Source: an uncultured Bacteroidota bacterium
GTDB lineage: Bacteria > Bacteroidota > Bacteroidia > Bacteroidales > WCHB1-69
DNA: 64,000 bases
Assembly (NCBI GenBank): GCA_902786595.1
Contig: CADADB010000006.1
Span: forward strand, 1 to 64,000
Reading direction: 5' to 3'
The position numbers and the translations under genes are program-made. Shown one piece after another: positions 33,091-41,356 of the stretch; position 1 is the stretch's first letter, and each line of letters begins with the position of its first letter. The notes under the pieces were generated by a model that saw only the letters and a list, made by a program, of their open reading frames with translations, ran no database searches and was not told the origin of the DNA.

Positions 33091-33546
33091 TTATTCTTCG
33101 TCGGTGCGGCGACGTTGGTCGCGCTCCTTGATGGTTTCGCGTTTGTCGTACATTTTCTTACCTTTGGCCAGACTGATGTCCAGTTTGGCGTAGCCGTTCT
33201 CGTTGATCCACAGTAGGGTAGGGATGATGGTGAAGCCGCGTTCGTTGAGCTTGGTCATCAGTTTGCGCATCTCCTTGCGTTGGAGCAGCAGCTTGCGGTC
33301 GCGCTTGGGCTGGTGGTTGTTGTAGCTGCCTTGCGCATATTCACTGATATGCATGTTGTGAACCCATAACTCGTTGTTAATGAACGAACAATAGGCATCG
33401 GTGATATTGGCGCGCCCCGCCCGGATGGATTTGATCTCCGTGCCGGTCAGCACAATGCCCGCCGTGTAGGAAGTGTGCAGATAGTAGAGGAATTCCGCCT
33501 TCCTGTTCTTAATCGCGATCTGAGTGTCCTGTTTTCTCTTTCCCAT
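33091..33546 (-). CDS. smpB: SsrA-binding protein SmpB
   Basis: The 151-residue protein binds tmRNA and delivers it to stalled ribosomes. Seen are [67 protein letters not shown] and the basic C-terminal tail [19 protein letters not shown]-type helix ([13 protein letters not shown]). No tmRNA gene was seen in the window. It has its own promoter box and probably cotranscribes merR. Confidence 0.95.
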   Translation of the reverse strand: MGKRKQDTQIAIKNRKAEFLYYLHTSYTAGIVLTGTEIKSIRAGRANITDAYCSFINNELWVHNMHISEYAQGSYNNHQPKRDRKLLLQRKEMRKLMTKLNERGFTIIPTLLWINENGYAKLDISLAKGKKMYDKRETIKERDQRRRTDEE

Positions 33547-33562
33547 AGTTTGTGAATCGGCG

Positions 33563-33571
33563 GCAAAGATA
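33563..33571 (-). promoter_or_regulatory. -7 promoter box for smpB
   Basis: Minus strand TATCTTTGCCGCC; 17 bases from the start codon. Confidence 0.7.
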
Positions 33572-33579
33572 CGTTTTAT

Positions 33580-33640
33580 TTGTGAATTGTGATTAGTGAA
33601 TTGTGATTAGTGAATTGTAGGGACGTGCCTGCGGCGTGTT
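33580..33640. repeat. GTGAATTGTGATTA tandem repeat with a short GC-rich tail
   Basis: GTGAATTGTGATTA occurs twice and GTGAATTGTAG once, followed by GGGACGTGCCTGCGGCGTG, which resembles part of the GC-rich repeats at 43.2 kb. Confidence 0.65.
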
Positions 33641-33688
33641 GAACCTTGAACCAACATTCCCCCGTTAATAAAAAAACTCCAAACGCAA

Positions 33689-33717
33689 TTGAAAGACCCG
33701 CGACAATCGTATCTTTG
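33689..33717 (+). promoter_or_regulatory. Promoter of folA (TTG -33 and TATCTTTG -7)
   Basis: TTG at 33689-33691 is followed after 18 bases by TATCTTTG (33710-33717). This is the best-spaced -33/-7 pair seen in the window; the ATG is 17 bases on. Confidence 0.75.
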
Positions 33718-33733
33718 CGCAAAATTACGTATT

Positions 33734-34222
33734 ATGAGTATAAGTATGATTGCGGCTGTGGGTCAACGGTTGGAGCTGGGTTACCAGAACCAGCTGCTGT
33801 GCCATCTGCCCGTGGATTTGAAACATTTCAAGGAAATCACCTCCGGACACACGGTGCTGATGGGCGACCGCACGTGGGATTCGCTGCCCAAGAAACCCCT
33901 GCCGAACCGTCGGAACATCGTCATCACCCTTGATGACATCGAGTTTGAGGGGGTCGAAACGGTACACTCTATCGAGGCCGCGCTCAAGCTCGTGGCCGAC
34001 GACGAGGAGGCCTTCGTGATGGGCGGCGCCACCATGTACCGACTTTTCCTGCCCCACGCCGATAAACTTTACCTCACCCGCATAGTCTCTGATTTCACGG
34101 CTGACGTCTGGTTCCCCGAAATTGACGAAAACGAATGGAAAATCGTGGAATCCGAATTCGTGCCGAAAGATGAAAAAAACGCTTACGATTTATATTTCCA
34201 AACCTTAATAAGACAAAAATGA
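33734..34222 (+). CDS. folA: Dihydrofolate reductase
   Basis: The 162-residue enzyme reduces dihydrofolate with NADPH. Starting at ATG 33734 it reads MSISMIAAVGQRLELGYQNQLLCHLPVDLKHFKEIT; the tryptophan usual in the LPW motif is replaced by histidine (CHLPVDL), while VLMGDRTWDSLPKKPLPNRRNIVIT and FVMGGATMYRLFLPHADKLYLTRI are typical. The acidic catalytic residue is the Asp of PVDL. The stop overlaps the next start (ATGA). Confidence 0.92.
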   Translation: MSISMIAAVGQRLELGYQNQLLCHLPVDLKHFKEITSGHTVLMGDRTWDSLPKKPLPNRRNIVITLDDIEFEGVETVHSIEAALKLVADDEEAFVMGGATMYRLFLPHADKLYLTRIVSDFTADVWFPEIDENEWKIVESEFVPKDEKNAYDLYFQTLIRQK

Positions 34223-34773
34223 AAAGAATAATCGTTGTTTTGGTTGCCGTTTTTGCATGTTTGGCAACTTTCGCCCAAAAGACGACAGAAATCCCGGAAG
34301 CCCCGTATCTTCCCATTGACGAACGTACCAATTTGGTTACCTACCAGGATGTCGTGAAACAAGAAGGAACTCCTAAAGTGTTGTACGACAGAGCAATGGA
34401 GTGGGTTAAAAAGTACTATAAGAATACCGCTGAGGTTATCAAGAGTGCCGATCCGGAGAAATGCGTCCTCAATATGCGCTCCAGCGTGCGGATTTTCTAT
34501 AAGGACAAAGACGGCACCATGCGCTTCAAGAACATCGTCTATTATAACTTCAAGCTCGAATGCCGCGACAACCGCTACCGTTACACCATCACCGATTTCA
34601 AGGAGAAAGCCACTGGCTCCGCTCCTATCGAGGTCTGGTTCAACACCTCCGCATCTGGCTGGACTCCCAGCATGTACGGCTACCTTTCCCAAATCGACGA
34701 GGAGATGCAGAAGCTCATCGAATCGTTGGAAGAGGGTATGCAGCCGAAAGAGGAGTTCGTGGACGAATGGTGA
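34219..34773 (+). CDS. DUF4468-like secreted protein
   Basis: The 184-residue protein has a signal peptide (MKRIIVVLVAVFACLATFAQ) and a domain with RAMEWVKKYYKNTAEVIKSADPEKCVLNMRSSVRIFYKD and the strand-rich VYYNFKLECRDNRYRYTITDF, the pattern of Bacteroidota DUF4468 proteins with a TBP-like fold. The function is unknown. It overlaps folA by 4 bases and is therefore translationally coupled to it. Confidence 0.75.
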   Translation: MKRIIVVLVAVFACLATFAQKTTEIPEAPYLPIDERTNLVTYQDVVKQEGTPKVLYDRAMEWVKKYYKNTAEVIKSADPEKCVLNMRSSVRIFYKDKDGTMRFKNIVYYNFKLECRDNRYRYTITDFKEKATGSAPIEVWFNTSASGWTPSMYGYLSQIDEEMQKLIESLEEGMQPKEEFVDEW

Positions 34774-34775
34774 TT

Positions 34776-34835
34776 TTAATGGTTATTGGTTATTGGTTAT
34801 TGAAGCCTGAAGCCTGAAACTTGAAACCTGAAACC
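34776..34835. repeat. GGTTATTG repeat followed by GAAGCCTGAAACTTGAAACC repeat
   Basis: Three GGTTATTG units change into four degenerate units of (T)GAAGCCTGAA/TTGAAACC, ending 10 bases before the next start codon. Confidence 0.7.
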
Positions 34836-34844
34836 AGAGTAAAT

Positions 34845-35588
34845 ATGCTCAAAAAAACATGTCTGGTTGTTTTAATTGCTCTGTTATGCAGCGCCTGCTG
34901 TCGCACTCCTGCTGGACACATTAAACTGAACTTTTCTTTTGTCGTTGATAATGATTCCCTGCGGTTGGATACTTGCATGTATCGGAATGCCGCAGGGAAT
35001 TTGTATGAAGTCAACGATGTGCAGTTTTTCATCTCGCATGTACGGTTGGAAACTACCTCTGGCGAGATAGTGGAAATTGCCGATAATCAAGGGATTCACT
35101 ACACCGACATTCGTATTCCCGGGACGCTTTCATGGAGCATCGTGGATGTTGTTCCTGCCGACGAATACAAGTCGATTACGTTTGTGTTCGGGTTGGAAGG
35201 GGAGCAGAACACCACCGGCTATTTCCCGAACCCGCCGGAGAACAACATGAGTTGGCCCGACGTCCTCGGCGGTGGCTACCACTACATGAAGATCAACGGT
35301 CGCTGGATCGATGGCTCCGGCGTGCGGCAGCCCTTCAACCTGCATTCCGGCAAAATCGCCACCGACAGCGGTTTCGCTGACAACACCTTCACCGTCACGT
35401 TGCCGTTGTCGCAGTTCGCGGTCATCCACAAAGAAACCGTCGAGCTCACCTTGCAGATGAACGTGAACGCCTGGTTCTCAAATCCTTACCTTTTCGATTT
35501 CAACGTCTTCGGCGGCAGCATCATGCAGAACCGCGAGGCGCAGGAGGTGCTGCGCGAAAACGGGAGGGATGTTTTCAGCGTGAAGTGA
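34845..35588 (+). CDS. MbnP-like lipoprotein
   Basis: Starting at ATG 34845, the 247-residue protein has a signal with lipobox CSAC (MLKKTCLVVLIALLCSAC) and the MbnP-like domain: LNFSFVVDNDSLRLDTCMYRNAAGNLYEVNDVQFFISHVRL, YTDIRIPG, and GGYHYMKINGRW. MbnP partners MbnH di-heme proteins in copper-responsive systems, but Bacteroidota homologues are common and uncharacterised. No MbnH/MauG gene is adjacent. An upstream TTG start lies inside the repeat and is rejected. Confidence 0.72.
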   Translation: MLKKTCLVVLIALLCSACCRTPAGHIKLNFSFVVDNDSLRLDTCMYRNAAGNLYEVNDVQFFISHVRLETTSGEIVEIADNQGIHYTDIRIPGTLSWSIVDVVPADEYKSITFVFGLEGEQNTTGYFPNPPENNMSWPDVLGGGYHYMKINGRWIDGSGVRQPFNLHSGKIATDSGFADNTFTVTLPLSQFAVIHKETVELTLQMNVNAWFSNPYLFDFNVFGGSIMQNREAQEVLRENGRDVFSVK

Positions 35589-35639
35589 TTTCGTAAATCT
35601 TTTACTTGAAAAAAATTATTCTTGTATCGAAAAAATATA

Positions 35640-35647
35640 TATCTTTG
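35640..35647 (+). promoter_or_regulatory. -7 promoter box TATCTTTG for the restriction-modification island
   Basis: TATATATCTTTGC, 35 bases before the first hsdS-type gene. It is the clearest promoter in the island. Confidence 0.7.
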
Positions 35648-35682
35648 CAGTCTGAAAAAATTACGGTAATAAGATTACTAAA

Positions 35683-36231
35683 ATGATTCGACTGAAAGAT
35701 ATAGCGGAAATACGATCAGGAGTTTATCTCAACAGCCCCCCGGGAGATGAGGTAGCCTATATGCAAATGAAGGATTTGCTGATGGATTCCCCGGAAAAAA
35801 TTGCCTCTTTTGTGGAATATAATCCGAAAATGGAGAAGTATTTACTGCGAAAGGGGGATTTACTGTTTGCTGGGAAAGGCACCACTTACCTTTGCACACT
35901 TTTCAATCTTGACATCAAAGCGGTGGCTTCCACTACATTATATGTCATACGGGTTCAAAACGACAAGGTATTACCGGAATATCTCTGTTGGTATCTGAAC
36001 CGCCCCAATATGGTGAGCAGAATAAGAGCTTCGCAAGTCGGCAGCTCCACACCGTTGATTCTCAAATCCACCTTGGAGGAGCTTGAAATCCCCATACCGG
36101 ATAAAGCCACCCAACGGAAAGTGATGGAAATATCCAGACTTCAGGAACGGGAAACCTATTTGATAAATACTCTTGCAGAGAAACGCGCAAGCATCGTTAA
36201 TCAATTATTAATCAATGAAATAAATAAGTAA
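35683..36231 (+). CDS. Half-size type I specificity (HsdS-like) subunit with one recognition domain
   Basis: The 182-residue protein is a single target-recognition domain (LKDIAEIRSGVY, YLLRKGDLLFAGKGTT, PEYLCWYLNRPNMVSRI, SSTPLILKSTLEELEIPIPD) followed by one conserved helix (QRKVMEISRLQERETYLINTLAEKRASIVNQLL). Canonical HsdS has two such units in about 400 residues. Half subunits can dimerise to give palindromic recognition or exchange with the full subunit. It precedes hsdM by one base and shares its transcript. Confidence 0.75.
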   Translation: MIRLKDIAEIRSGVYLNSPPGDEVAYMQMKDLLMDSPEKIASFVEYNPKMEKYLLRKGDLLFAGKGTTYLCTLFNLDIKAVASTTLYVIRVQNDKVLPEYLCWYLNRPNMVSRIRASQVGSSTPLILKSTLEELEIPIPDKATQRKVMEISRLQERETYLINTLAEKRASIVNQLLINEINK

Positions 36232-36232
36232 T

Positions 36233-37762
36233 ATGGAGAATAAGAAAGTAACCCAAGAAGACATTAACCGCACCGTTTGGAAAGCGTGCGACACCTTTCG
36301 CGGCGTCATTGACCCGAGCCAATACAAGGACTACATTCTCACGATGCTGTTTCTGAAATACGTGAGCGATGTCTATAAATCGAAGCTGAACGATTATCTG
36401 GACAAATACGAGGGCGACAAGGAACGCGCCGAGCGTGCCATGCGCCACGAGCGGTTTGTGGTCCCCGAAAAGAGCTCGTTTGACTTCCTCTATGAGCACC
36501 GCAACGCCTCCAACATCGGCGAGTTGATTGACGAGGCACTGGCCGACCTCGAAGACGCTAACCGCGAGAAGATGAGCAGCGAAGACGGCAGCAGCATCTT
36601 CCGTAACATCAGTTTCAATAGCGCCAACTTAGGCGAGACGAAAGAGAAAAATGCTCGTCTGCGAAATCTGTTACAGGATTTCAAGGGTGTGGAGCTGGAC
36701 GAGTCGCATTTAGAGAACAACGACATCATCGGCGATGCATATATGTATTTGGTGTCCACCTTTGCAGGAGAAGCGGGCAAGAAGGCCGGGGACTTCTTCA
36801 CTCCCGCCGAAGTCTCCACACTGCTCGCAAAACTGACCAAGAGCAACCCAGGTGCCCGTATTTGTGACGTCACCTGTGGCTCTGGCTCTTTGCTGATTAA
36901 GGCAGGAAAGGAAGTTGGTAACAACAACTTCTCCCTTTACGGTCAGGAGGTGAACGGCAGCACGTGGGCATTAGCGATGATGAACATGTTCCTGCACGGT
37001 TTCGACAACGCTGTCATCCGCTGGGGCGACACCTTGCGCAACCCCAAGCTGAAAACCAACGACAAACTGATGAAGTTCGACACGGTGGTGGCCAATCCGC
37101 CGTTCTCGCTCGACAAATGGGGCGCGGAGGAGGCCGCCGCCGACCCGTACAACCGTTTCTGGCGTGGCATTCCGCCCAAGAGCAAGGGCGACTGGGCCTT
37201 CATCAGCCACATGCTGGAGGTGGCCGACGACAATGGCGGCAAGGTGGGTGTGATTATCCCTCACGGCGTGCTGTTCCGTGGCGGCAGCGAAGGCAAGATC
37301 CGTCAATATATCCTTGAGAACGAGCATATTTTAGAGGCGGTTATCGGTTTGCCCGCCAATCTCTTCTACGGTACGGGCATTCCGGCGGCCATCGCCATTT
37401 TCCGCAAGGGACGCGGCTCGGAGAACGTGCTGTTCATCGATGCCAGCCGCGAATATGAGAACGGCAAGAATCAGAACAAGTTGCGTCCGCAGGACATCGA
37501 GCACATCGTGGGTGTCTATCGCAAGTTCGCCAACGGTGAGTTGCAGCCTGGCGTGGTGGAGGACAAATACGCCTACGTGGCCACCCCCTCCGAAATCCGC
37601 GAGAACGACTTCAACCTCAACATTCCGCGCTACGTGGACACCTACGAGGAGGAAGCCGAAATCGACATCCCCGCCGTGCAAAAAGAGATTGAACAGTTGG
37701 AGACGGAACTGGCCGAAGTGCAGGGGAAGATGAAGGAGTATTTGAAGGAGTTGGGGTACTAA
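36233..37762 (+). CDS. hsdM: Type I restriction-modification methyltransferase subunit HsdM
   Basis: The 509-residue protein has the N-terminal helical HsdM domain (VWKACDTFRGVIDPSQYKDYILTMLFLKYVSD) and an adenine-N6 methylase core: GDFFTPAEVSTLLAKL, SAM-binding motif I ICDVTCGSGSLLIKAG (about residue 210-225) and catalytic motif IV NPPFSLDKWG (about 290). It ends with a coiled-coil helix that contacts HsdS. Length and motifs are intact, so it should be active. Confidence 0.93.
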   Translation: MENKKVTQEDINRTVWKACDTFRGVIDPSQYKDYILTMLFLKYVSDVYKSKLNDYLDKYEGDKERAERAMRHERFVVPEKSSFDFLYEHRNASNIGELIDEALADLEDANREKMSSEDGSSIFRNISFNSANLGETKEKNARLRNLLQDFKGVELDESHLENNDIIGDAYMYLVSTFAGEAGKKAGDFFTPAEVSTLLAKLTKSNPGARICDVTCGSGSLLIKAGKEVGNNNFSLYGQEVNGSTWALAMMNMFLHGFDNAVIRWGDTLRNPKLKTNDKLMKFDTVVANPPFSLDKWGAEEAAADPYNRFWRGIPPKSKGDWAFISHMLEVADDNGGKVGVIIPHGVLFRGGSEGKIRQYILENEHILEAVIGLPANLFYGTGIPAAIAIFRKGRGSENVLFIDASREYENGKNQNKLRPQDIEHIVGVYRKFANGELQPGVVEDKYAYVATPSEIRENDFNLNIPRYVDTYEEEAEIDIPAVQKEIEQLETELAEVQGKMKEYLKELGY

Positions 37763-37765
37763 ACG

Positions 37766-37793
37766 ATCATATCGTTGACGTCAACGATATGAT
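37766..37793. promoter_or_regulatory. Perfect 28-bp palindrome between hsdM and the AlbA_2 gene
   Basis: ATCATATCGTTGAC is followed directly by its reverse complement GTCAACGATATGAT. It begins 4 bases after the hsdM stop and has no T run, so it looks more like an operator or a protein-binding site than a terminator. The following 125 bases are AT-rich with no recognised promoter box. Confidence 0.55.
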
Positions 37794-37919
37794 AAATACA
37801 AATAAATATGTGATATTCAATGCATTATATATGATTTTGCAAAAAATACATTCATTAATACAATAAGCAAAATACAATATAATAACCTGTAAACTAACAA
37901 TATAAGTGATGACAATAGT

Positions 37920-39365
37920 ATGAATGACGAGAGCCAAAACATAGAATACAAGCGCAGTTGGAGCGACGAATACCTGAAATGGGTTTGCGGATTCGCCAAT
38001 GCCCAAGGTGGGAGAATCTTCATTGGCATTGACGATGACAAATCGGTTTATGGGTTGACCGATTCGCACCGGCAGATGGAGGACATTCCGAACAAAATTG
38101 TTGCTTTTTTAGGTATTGTGGTGGATGTGAATCTGCATCAGAGGAATGGCAAAGAATACTTGGAAATCATTGTGAATCCGAGCAACGTGCCCATTTCGTA
38201 CAAAGGTATTTTCTACTATCGCTCGGGGGCGACCAAGCAGGAACTGAAAGGGGCTGCACTCCAGCAGTTTGTCTTGAAGAAGATGGGGCGCTCGTGGGAC
38301 GAGATAGTTTGCGAAGGGGCCAGAATGGAACACATTGACGACGAAGCGGTCGCCTATTTCGTGCGCAAGGGCATAAAAGCGGGAAGATTGCCAGAGAATG
38401 CAGCGGACGACTCCACGGAAACCATCTTGCGCAACCTTGACCTTATAGACGATGAAGGAGGTCTGCGCAATGCCGCCATCCTGCTGTTCGGCAAGCGGCC
38501 GTCGAAGTTTTTTGCTTGCGTGGAATTCAAGATCGGGCGGTTCAAGTCCGAATCCGACCTGCGCAATCAGGATATGATTACGGGCAACCTCATTCAAATG
38601 GCCGACAAGGTGATGGAGGTATTAGACAACAAGTATTTGATTCGCCCCATCCATTACGAGGGTTTGCAGCGCATCGAGCCGCTGGAAATTCCCGAAGATG
38701 CCTTGCGTGAAATCATCTTCAATGCCATCATACACAAAGAATACCCTGGCTACTCAACGCAGATGAGGGTATATGACGACCGGATATGGCTATGGAATTC
38801 GGGCGGGCTTCCCGACGGCATCACCTTTGAGCAGTTTATGGGCGAGCACAGTTCGTGTCCGCGCAATCGGCTTATTGCCAGAGCTTTCTATTTGGCAGGT
38901 TTCATCGAGTCGTGGGGACGCGGCATTGGCAAAATCAGAGACGAGTTTGTGGCCAACGGCTTAGAAGCCCCCGTTTACAAGGAGGAGATGGGCGGAATGT
39001 CGGTGTATATCACCCGAAGGAAAGGATTGTTTGGAGATGATAATACTGAAAATGACCCTGTAACTGACGGTGTAAAAGTTGTTGATAATGAAAGTATTAC
39101 AATAGATAATGACCCTGTAAATGATCCTGCAAATGACCCTGTAAAAATTACAGGCTCTACTTTCCTTGTTCTTAGAGCTATCGTCGATAATCCTAACTTG
39201 ACTTACGAGGAGATACAGGTAATCATTAACCGCTCAAGAGCCACGGTTAAGCGTGCTATAAAAATACTACGTATCAATAAATACATTGTCCGTGAAGGTT
39301 CCGACAAATCGGGACACTGGTATGTAACTGAAAAAGGACAGAACTATCTTCAAACACATAAATAA
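37920..39365 (+). CDS. AlbA_2/Schlafen-type ATP-binding protein with C-terminal winged helix
   Basis: The 481-residue protein has an N-terminal AlbA_2 domain (NIEYKRSWSDEYLKWVCGFANAQGGRIFIGID), a GHKL-like C-terminal ATPase part of the HATPase_c_4 type (ALREIIFNAIIHKEYPGYSTQMRVYDDRIWLWNSGGLP; RAFYLAGFIESWGRGIGKI), a linker with NDPV/NDPA tetrapeptide repeats of 12 bp, and a winged-helix tail (YEEIQVIINRSRATVKRAIKIL). Such proteins are frequent in restriction islands; their role is unsettled (regulator or defence effector). Confidence 0.82.
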   Translation: MNDESQNIEYKRSWSDEYLKWVCGFANAQGGRIFIGIDDDKSVYGLTDSHRQMEDIPNKIVAFLGIVVDVNLHQRNGKEYLEIIVNPSNVPISYKGIFYYRSGATKQELKGAALQQFVLKKMGRSWDEIVCEGARMEHIDDEAVAYFVRKGIKAGRLPENAADDSTETILRNLDLIDDEGGLRNAAILLFGKRPSKFFACVEFKIGRFKSESDLRNQDMITGNLIQMADKVMEVLDNKYLIRPIHYEGLQRIEPLEIPEDALREIIFNAIIHKEYPGYSTQMRVYDDRIWLWNSGGLPDGITFEQFMGEHSSCPRNRLIARAFYLAGFIESWGRGIGKIRDEFVANGLEAPVYKEEMGGMSVYITRRKGLFGDDNTENDPVTDGVKVVDNESITIDNDPVNDPANDPVKITGSTFLVLRAIVDNPNLTYEEIQVIINRSRATVKRAIKILRINKYIVREGSDKSGHWYVTEKGQNYLQTHK

Positions 39366-39378
39366 AAACAACTTCAAC

Positions 39379-39663
39379 ATGAAACATATAAAAGACAATT
39401 ACAATTTTAGCATATCTTTACGATGCATTGTCTGCGGTCGTGACGATTGCTTCGAATCCAATGAAGATAAGTCATACATCAAATGCACGAACTGCGGAAA
39501 AGAATACTTTGGCGGTCGGGAGGAACTCATTGAATACAACAATGAACAAATACAAGAATCCATTGACCAGAAGAAAAAAGAAATAACATCTGATGTGAAA
39601 AAGGAAATTCACGATATGATTAAAAAGGCTTTTGCTGGAAACAAAAACATTAAAATCAAATAA
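39379..39663 (+). CDS. Small zinc-ribbon protein in the restriction island
   Basis: The 94-residue protein has four cysteines in two pairs, CIVCGRDDC (residues about 16-24) and CTNCGKEYF (about 36-44), forming a probable zinc ribbon, then a charged helix (EQIQESIDQKKKEITSDVKKEI) that could form a coiled coil. It resembles small zinc-binding proteins (ECs_2282-like) found beside restriction genes, on short similarity only. It lies 13 bases after the AlbA_2 gene and 1 base before the next gene, hence the same unit. Confidence 0.65.
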   Translation: MKHIKDNYNFSISLRCIVCGRDDCFESNEDKSYIKCTNCGKEYFGGREELIEYNNEQIQESIDQKKKEITSDVKKEIHDMIKKAFAGNKNIKIK

Positions 39664-39664
39664 T

Positions 39665-40102
39665 ATGGAAATGGCATCAATAATTATTTCAATCATAGCT
39701 TTATTGGGTTCTTTGGCGACGTACATAGTTCACGACCATAAAATCAAGGAACAAGAGAAGAAGATCAACGAATACCAATTAGCAAAGTTCAAAGAAGAGG
39801 AAGAAGAAAACAAAAAAGCTTTGATCAGTGGCAATATCATAAAAAAAGAAAGAAGTCAACGTGTTTTGAAAATCTACAATAAAGGTAAAGCCACCGCTAC
39901 GAACATCAACATACAAGGCCTTGAAATTCAGGAGTTAGACTTGCAGGATAACATTTTGCCCTATGAGTTACTTAACCCTCAAGATTATGCAGAGATAAAA
40001 TTTTTAATTATCATGAATGCCCCGCCAACTATTAAACTCACTTATACTTGGGACGATGCTTATCAAACTAATAACTCTTACACACAAATTCTATCATTAT
40101 GA
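39665..40102 (+). CDS. Membrane-anchored coiled-coil protein, translationally coupled to hsdS
   Basis: The 145-residue protein starts at ATG 39665 with a membrane helix (MEMASIIISIIALLGSLATYIV), then a charged coiled coil (KIKEQEKKINEYQLAKFKEEEEENKK) and a C-terminal domain of about 80 residues predicted to be beta strands (RVLKIYNKGKATATNINIQGLE; IMNAPPTIKLTYTWDD). No family is recognised. Its stop overlaps the hsdS ATG by 4 bases. A membrane anchor sitting directly ahead of a specificity subunit is unusual. Confidence 0.65.
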   Translation: MEMASIIISIIALLGSLATYIVHDHKIKEQEKKINEYQLAKFKEEEEENKKALISGNIIKKERSQRVLKIYNKGKATATNINIQGLEIQELDLQDNILPYELLNPQDYAEIKFLIIMNAPPTIKLTYTWDDAYQTNNSYTQILSL

Positions 40103-41340
40103 TCAAACAAACAACCCATATCCCCGCCGGCTACAAGCCCTCGCCCCTCGGCATCATTCCCGAAGATTGGGAAGTGAAGAGGTTGGGAGAAATCGCTGAA
40201 ATTGGTTCAGGAGGAACACCTTCTAAAAGCCACAGCGAATATTGGAATGGTAATATACCCTGGGTAACTACATCTCTATTGAATAATCCATATATTGAGA
40301 CTGCAGAAGAATATATTACGGAAGAAGGTCTCCATAATTCTTCTGCCAAGATGCTGAATGAAGGCGTTTTATTAATGGCTATGTATGGACAGGGACAAAC
40401 AAGAGGCAAAGTTTCTAAACTATTAATCAGAGCTTCAACCAATCAAGCTTGTGCCTACATTGATGTTCATACCGGTTTGGTGGATTATATTCATCAGAAT
40501 CTTATAGCAAACTATGAAAGCATTAGAAACGAAAGCAATGACGGAAATCAAAAAAATCTAAGTCTCGGAATTATAAGCAATATTAGAATTAGTTTCCCTC
40601 CTCTTCCCGAACAGCGACGAATCGTGGATTTGTTGGAGCTTTGGGACACCGCCATCGCCAAGCAGACCGCCCTGATAGAGAAGCTCACCTTGCGCAAGCG
40701 CGGCCTCATGCAGCAGCTGCTCACGGGGAAGAAACGGCTGGAAGGGTTTAGTGGGGAGTGGAAAAGAACACCAATCAAAGATTTTGCAAAAGAAGTTAGC
40801 GTTCGGAATTCAAATCGTGAAGACCACATTGTCCTATCTTGCACAAAGTACGATGGTCTTGTTCCATCTCTTGAATATTTTGGAAAGCAAATATATTCTG
40901 ACGATTTAAGCAGTTACAAAAAAATCCCTCAAGGGCATTTTGCCTATGCAACAAACCACATTGAGGAAGGTTCCATTGGTTATCAGTCGAAATACGAACA
41001 AGGTCTAATCAGCCCTATGTACACCGTGTTTATTACGGATAGAAAAAAGGTGGACGACGCTTTTCTATTTGCTGTGTTTAAATCACATCACCTTATCCAC
41101 TTGTATAAATCAATGATGGAAGGCTCAATAAACAGGCGCGGCGGATTAAGATGGGATTCTTTCTCCACTATCAAAATCAATTTGCCACCATTGGATGAGC
41201 AAACCGCCATTGCATCAGTTTTAATCAATGCCGACAAAGAAATCGAGATACAAAAACAAAAACTAGCGGCCATACAGGAACAGAAGAAGGGGTTGATGCA
41301 GGTGCTGCTGACGGGGAAGAGGAGGATAAAAATAAATTAA
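40099..41340 (+). CDS. hsdS: Type I restriction specificity subunit HsdS (full length)
   Basis: The 413-residue protein has two target-recognition domains, each followed by a conserved helix: first PPLPEQRRIVDLLELWDTAIAKQ with the tail GLMQQLLTGKKRL, second PPLDEQTAIASVLINADKEIEIQ with the tail GLMQVLLTGKRR. The DNA encoding the two tails is near-identical, a possible site for domain shuffling. The first recognition domain is clearly more AT-rich than the central helix, indicating mosaic origin. It starts with a 4-base overlap with the preceding gene. Confidence 0.92.
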   Translation: MIKQTTHIPAGYKPSPLGIIPEDWEVKRLGEIAEIGSGGTPSKSHSEYWNGNIPWVTTSLLNNPYIETAEEYITEEGLHNSSAKMLNEGVLLMAMYGQGQTRGKVSKLLIRASTNQACAYIDVHTGLVDYIHQNLIANYESIRNESNDGNQKNLSLGIISNIRISFPPLPEQRRIVDLLELWDTAIAKQTALIEKLTLRKRGLMQQLLTGKKRLEGFSGEWKRTPIKDFAKEVSVRNSNREDHIVLSCTKYDGLVPSLEYFGKQIYSDDLSSYKKIPQGHFAYATNHIEEGSIGYQSKYEQGLISPMYTVFITDRKKVDDAFLFAVFKSHHLIHLYKSMMEGSINRRGGLRWDSFSTIKINLPPLDEQTAIASVLINADKEIEIQKQKLAAIQEQKKGLMQVLLTGKRRIKIN

Positions 41341-41356
41341 AAACAGAAGAAATGTA

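Noticed and set aside
33547-33733. A tmRNA gene next to smpB
   Set aside because: The intergenic region holds only promoters and a tandem repeat; no tRNA-like ends or tag-coding frame were seen.
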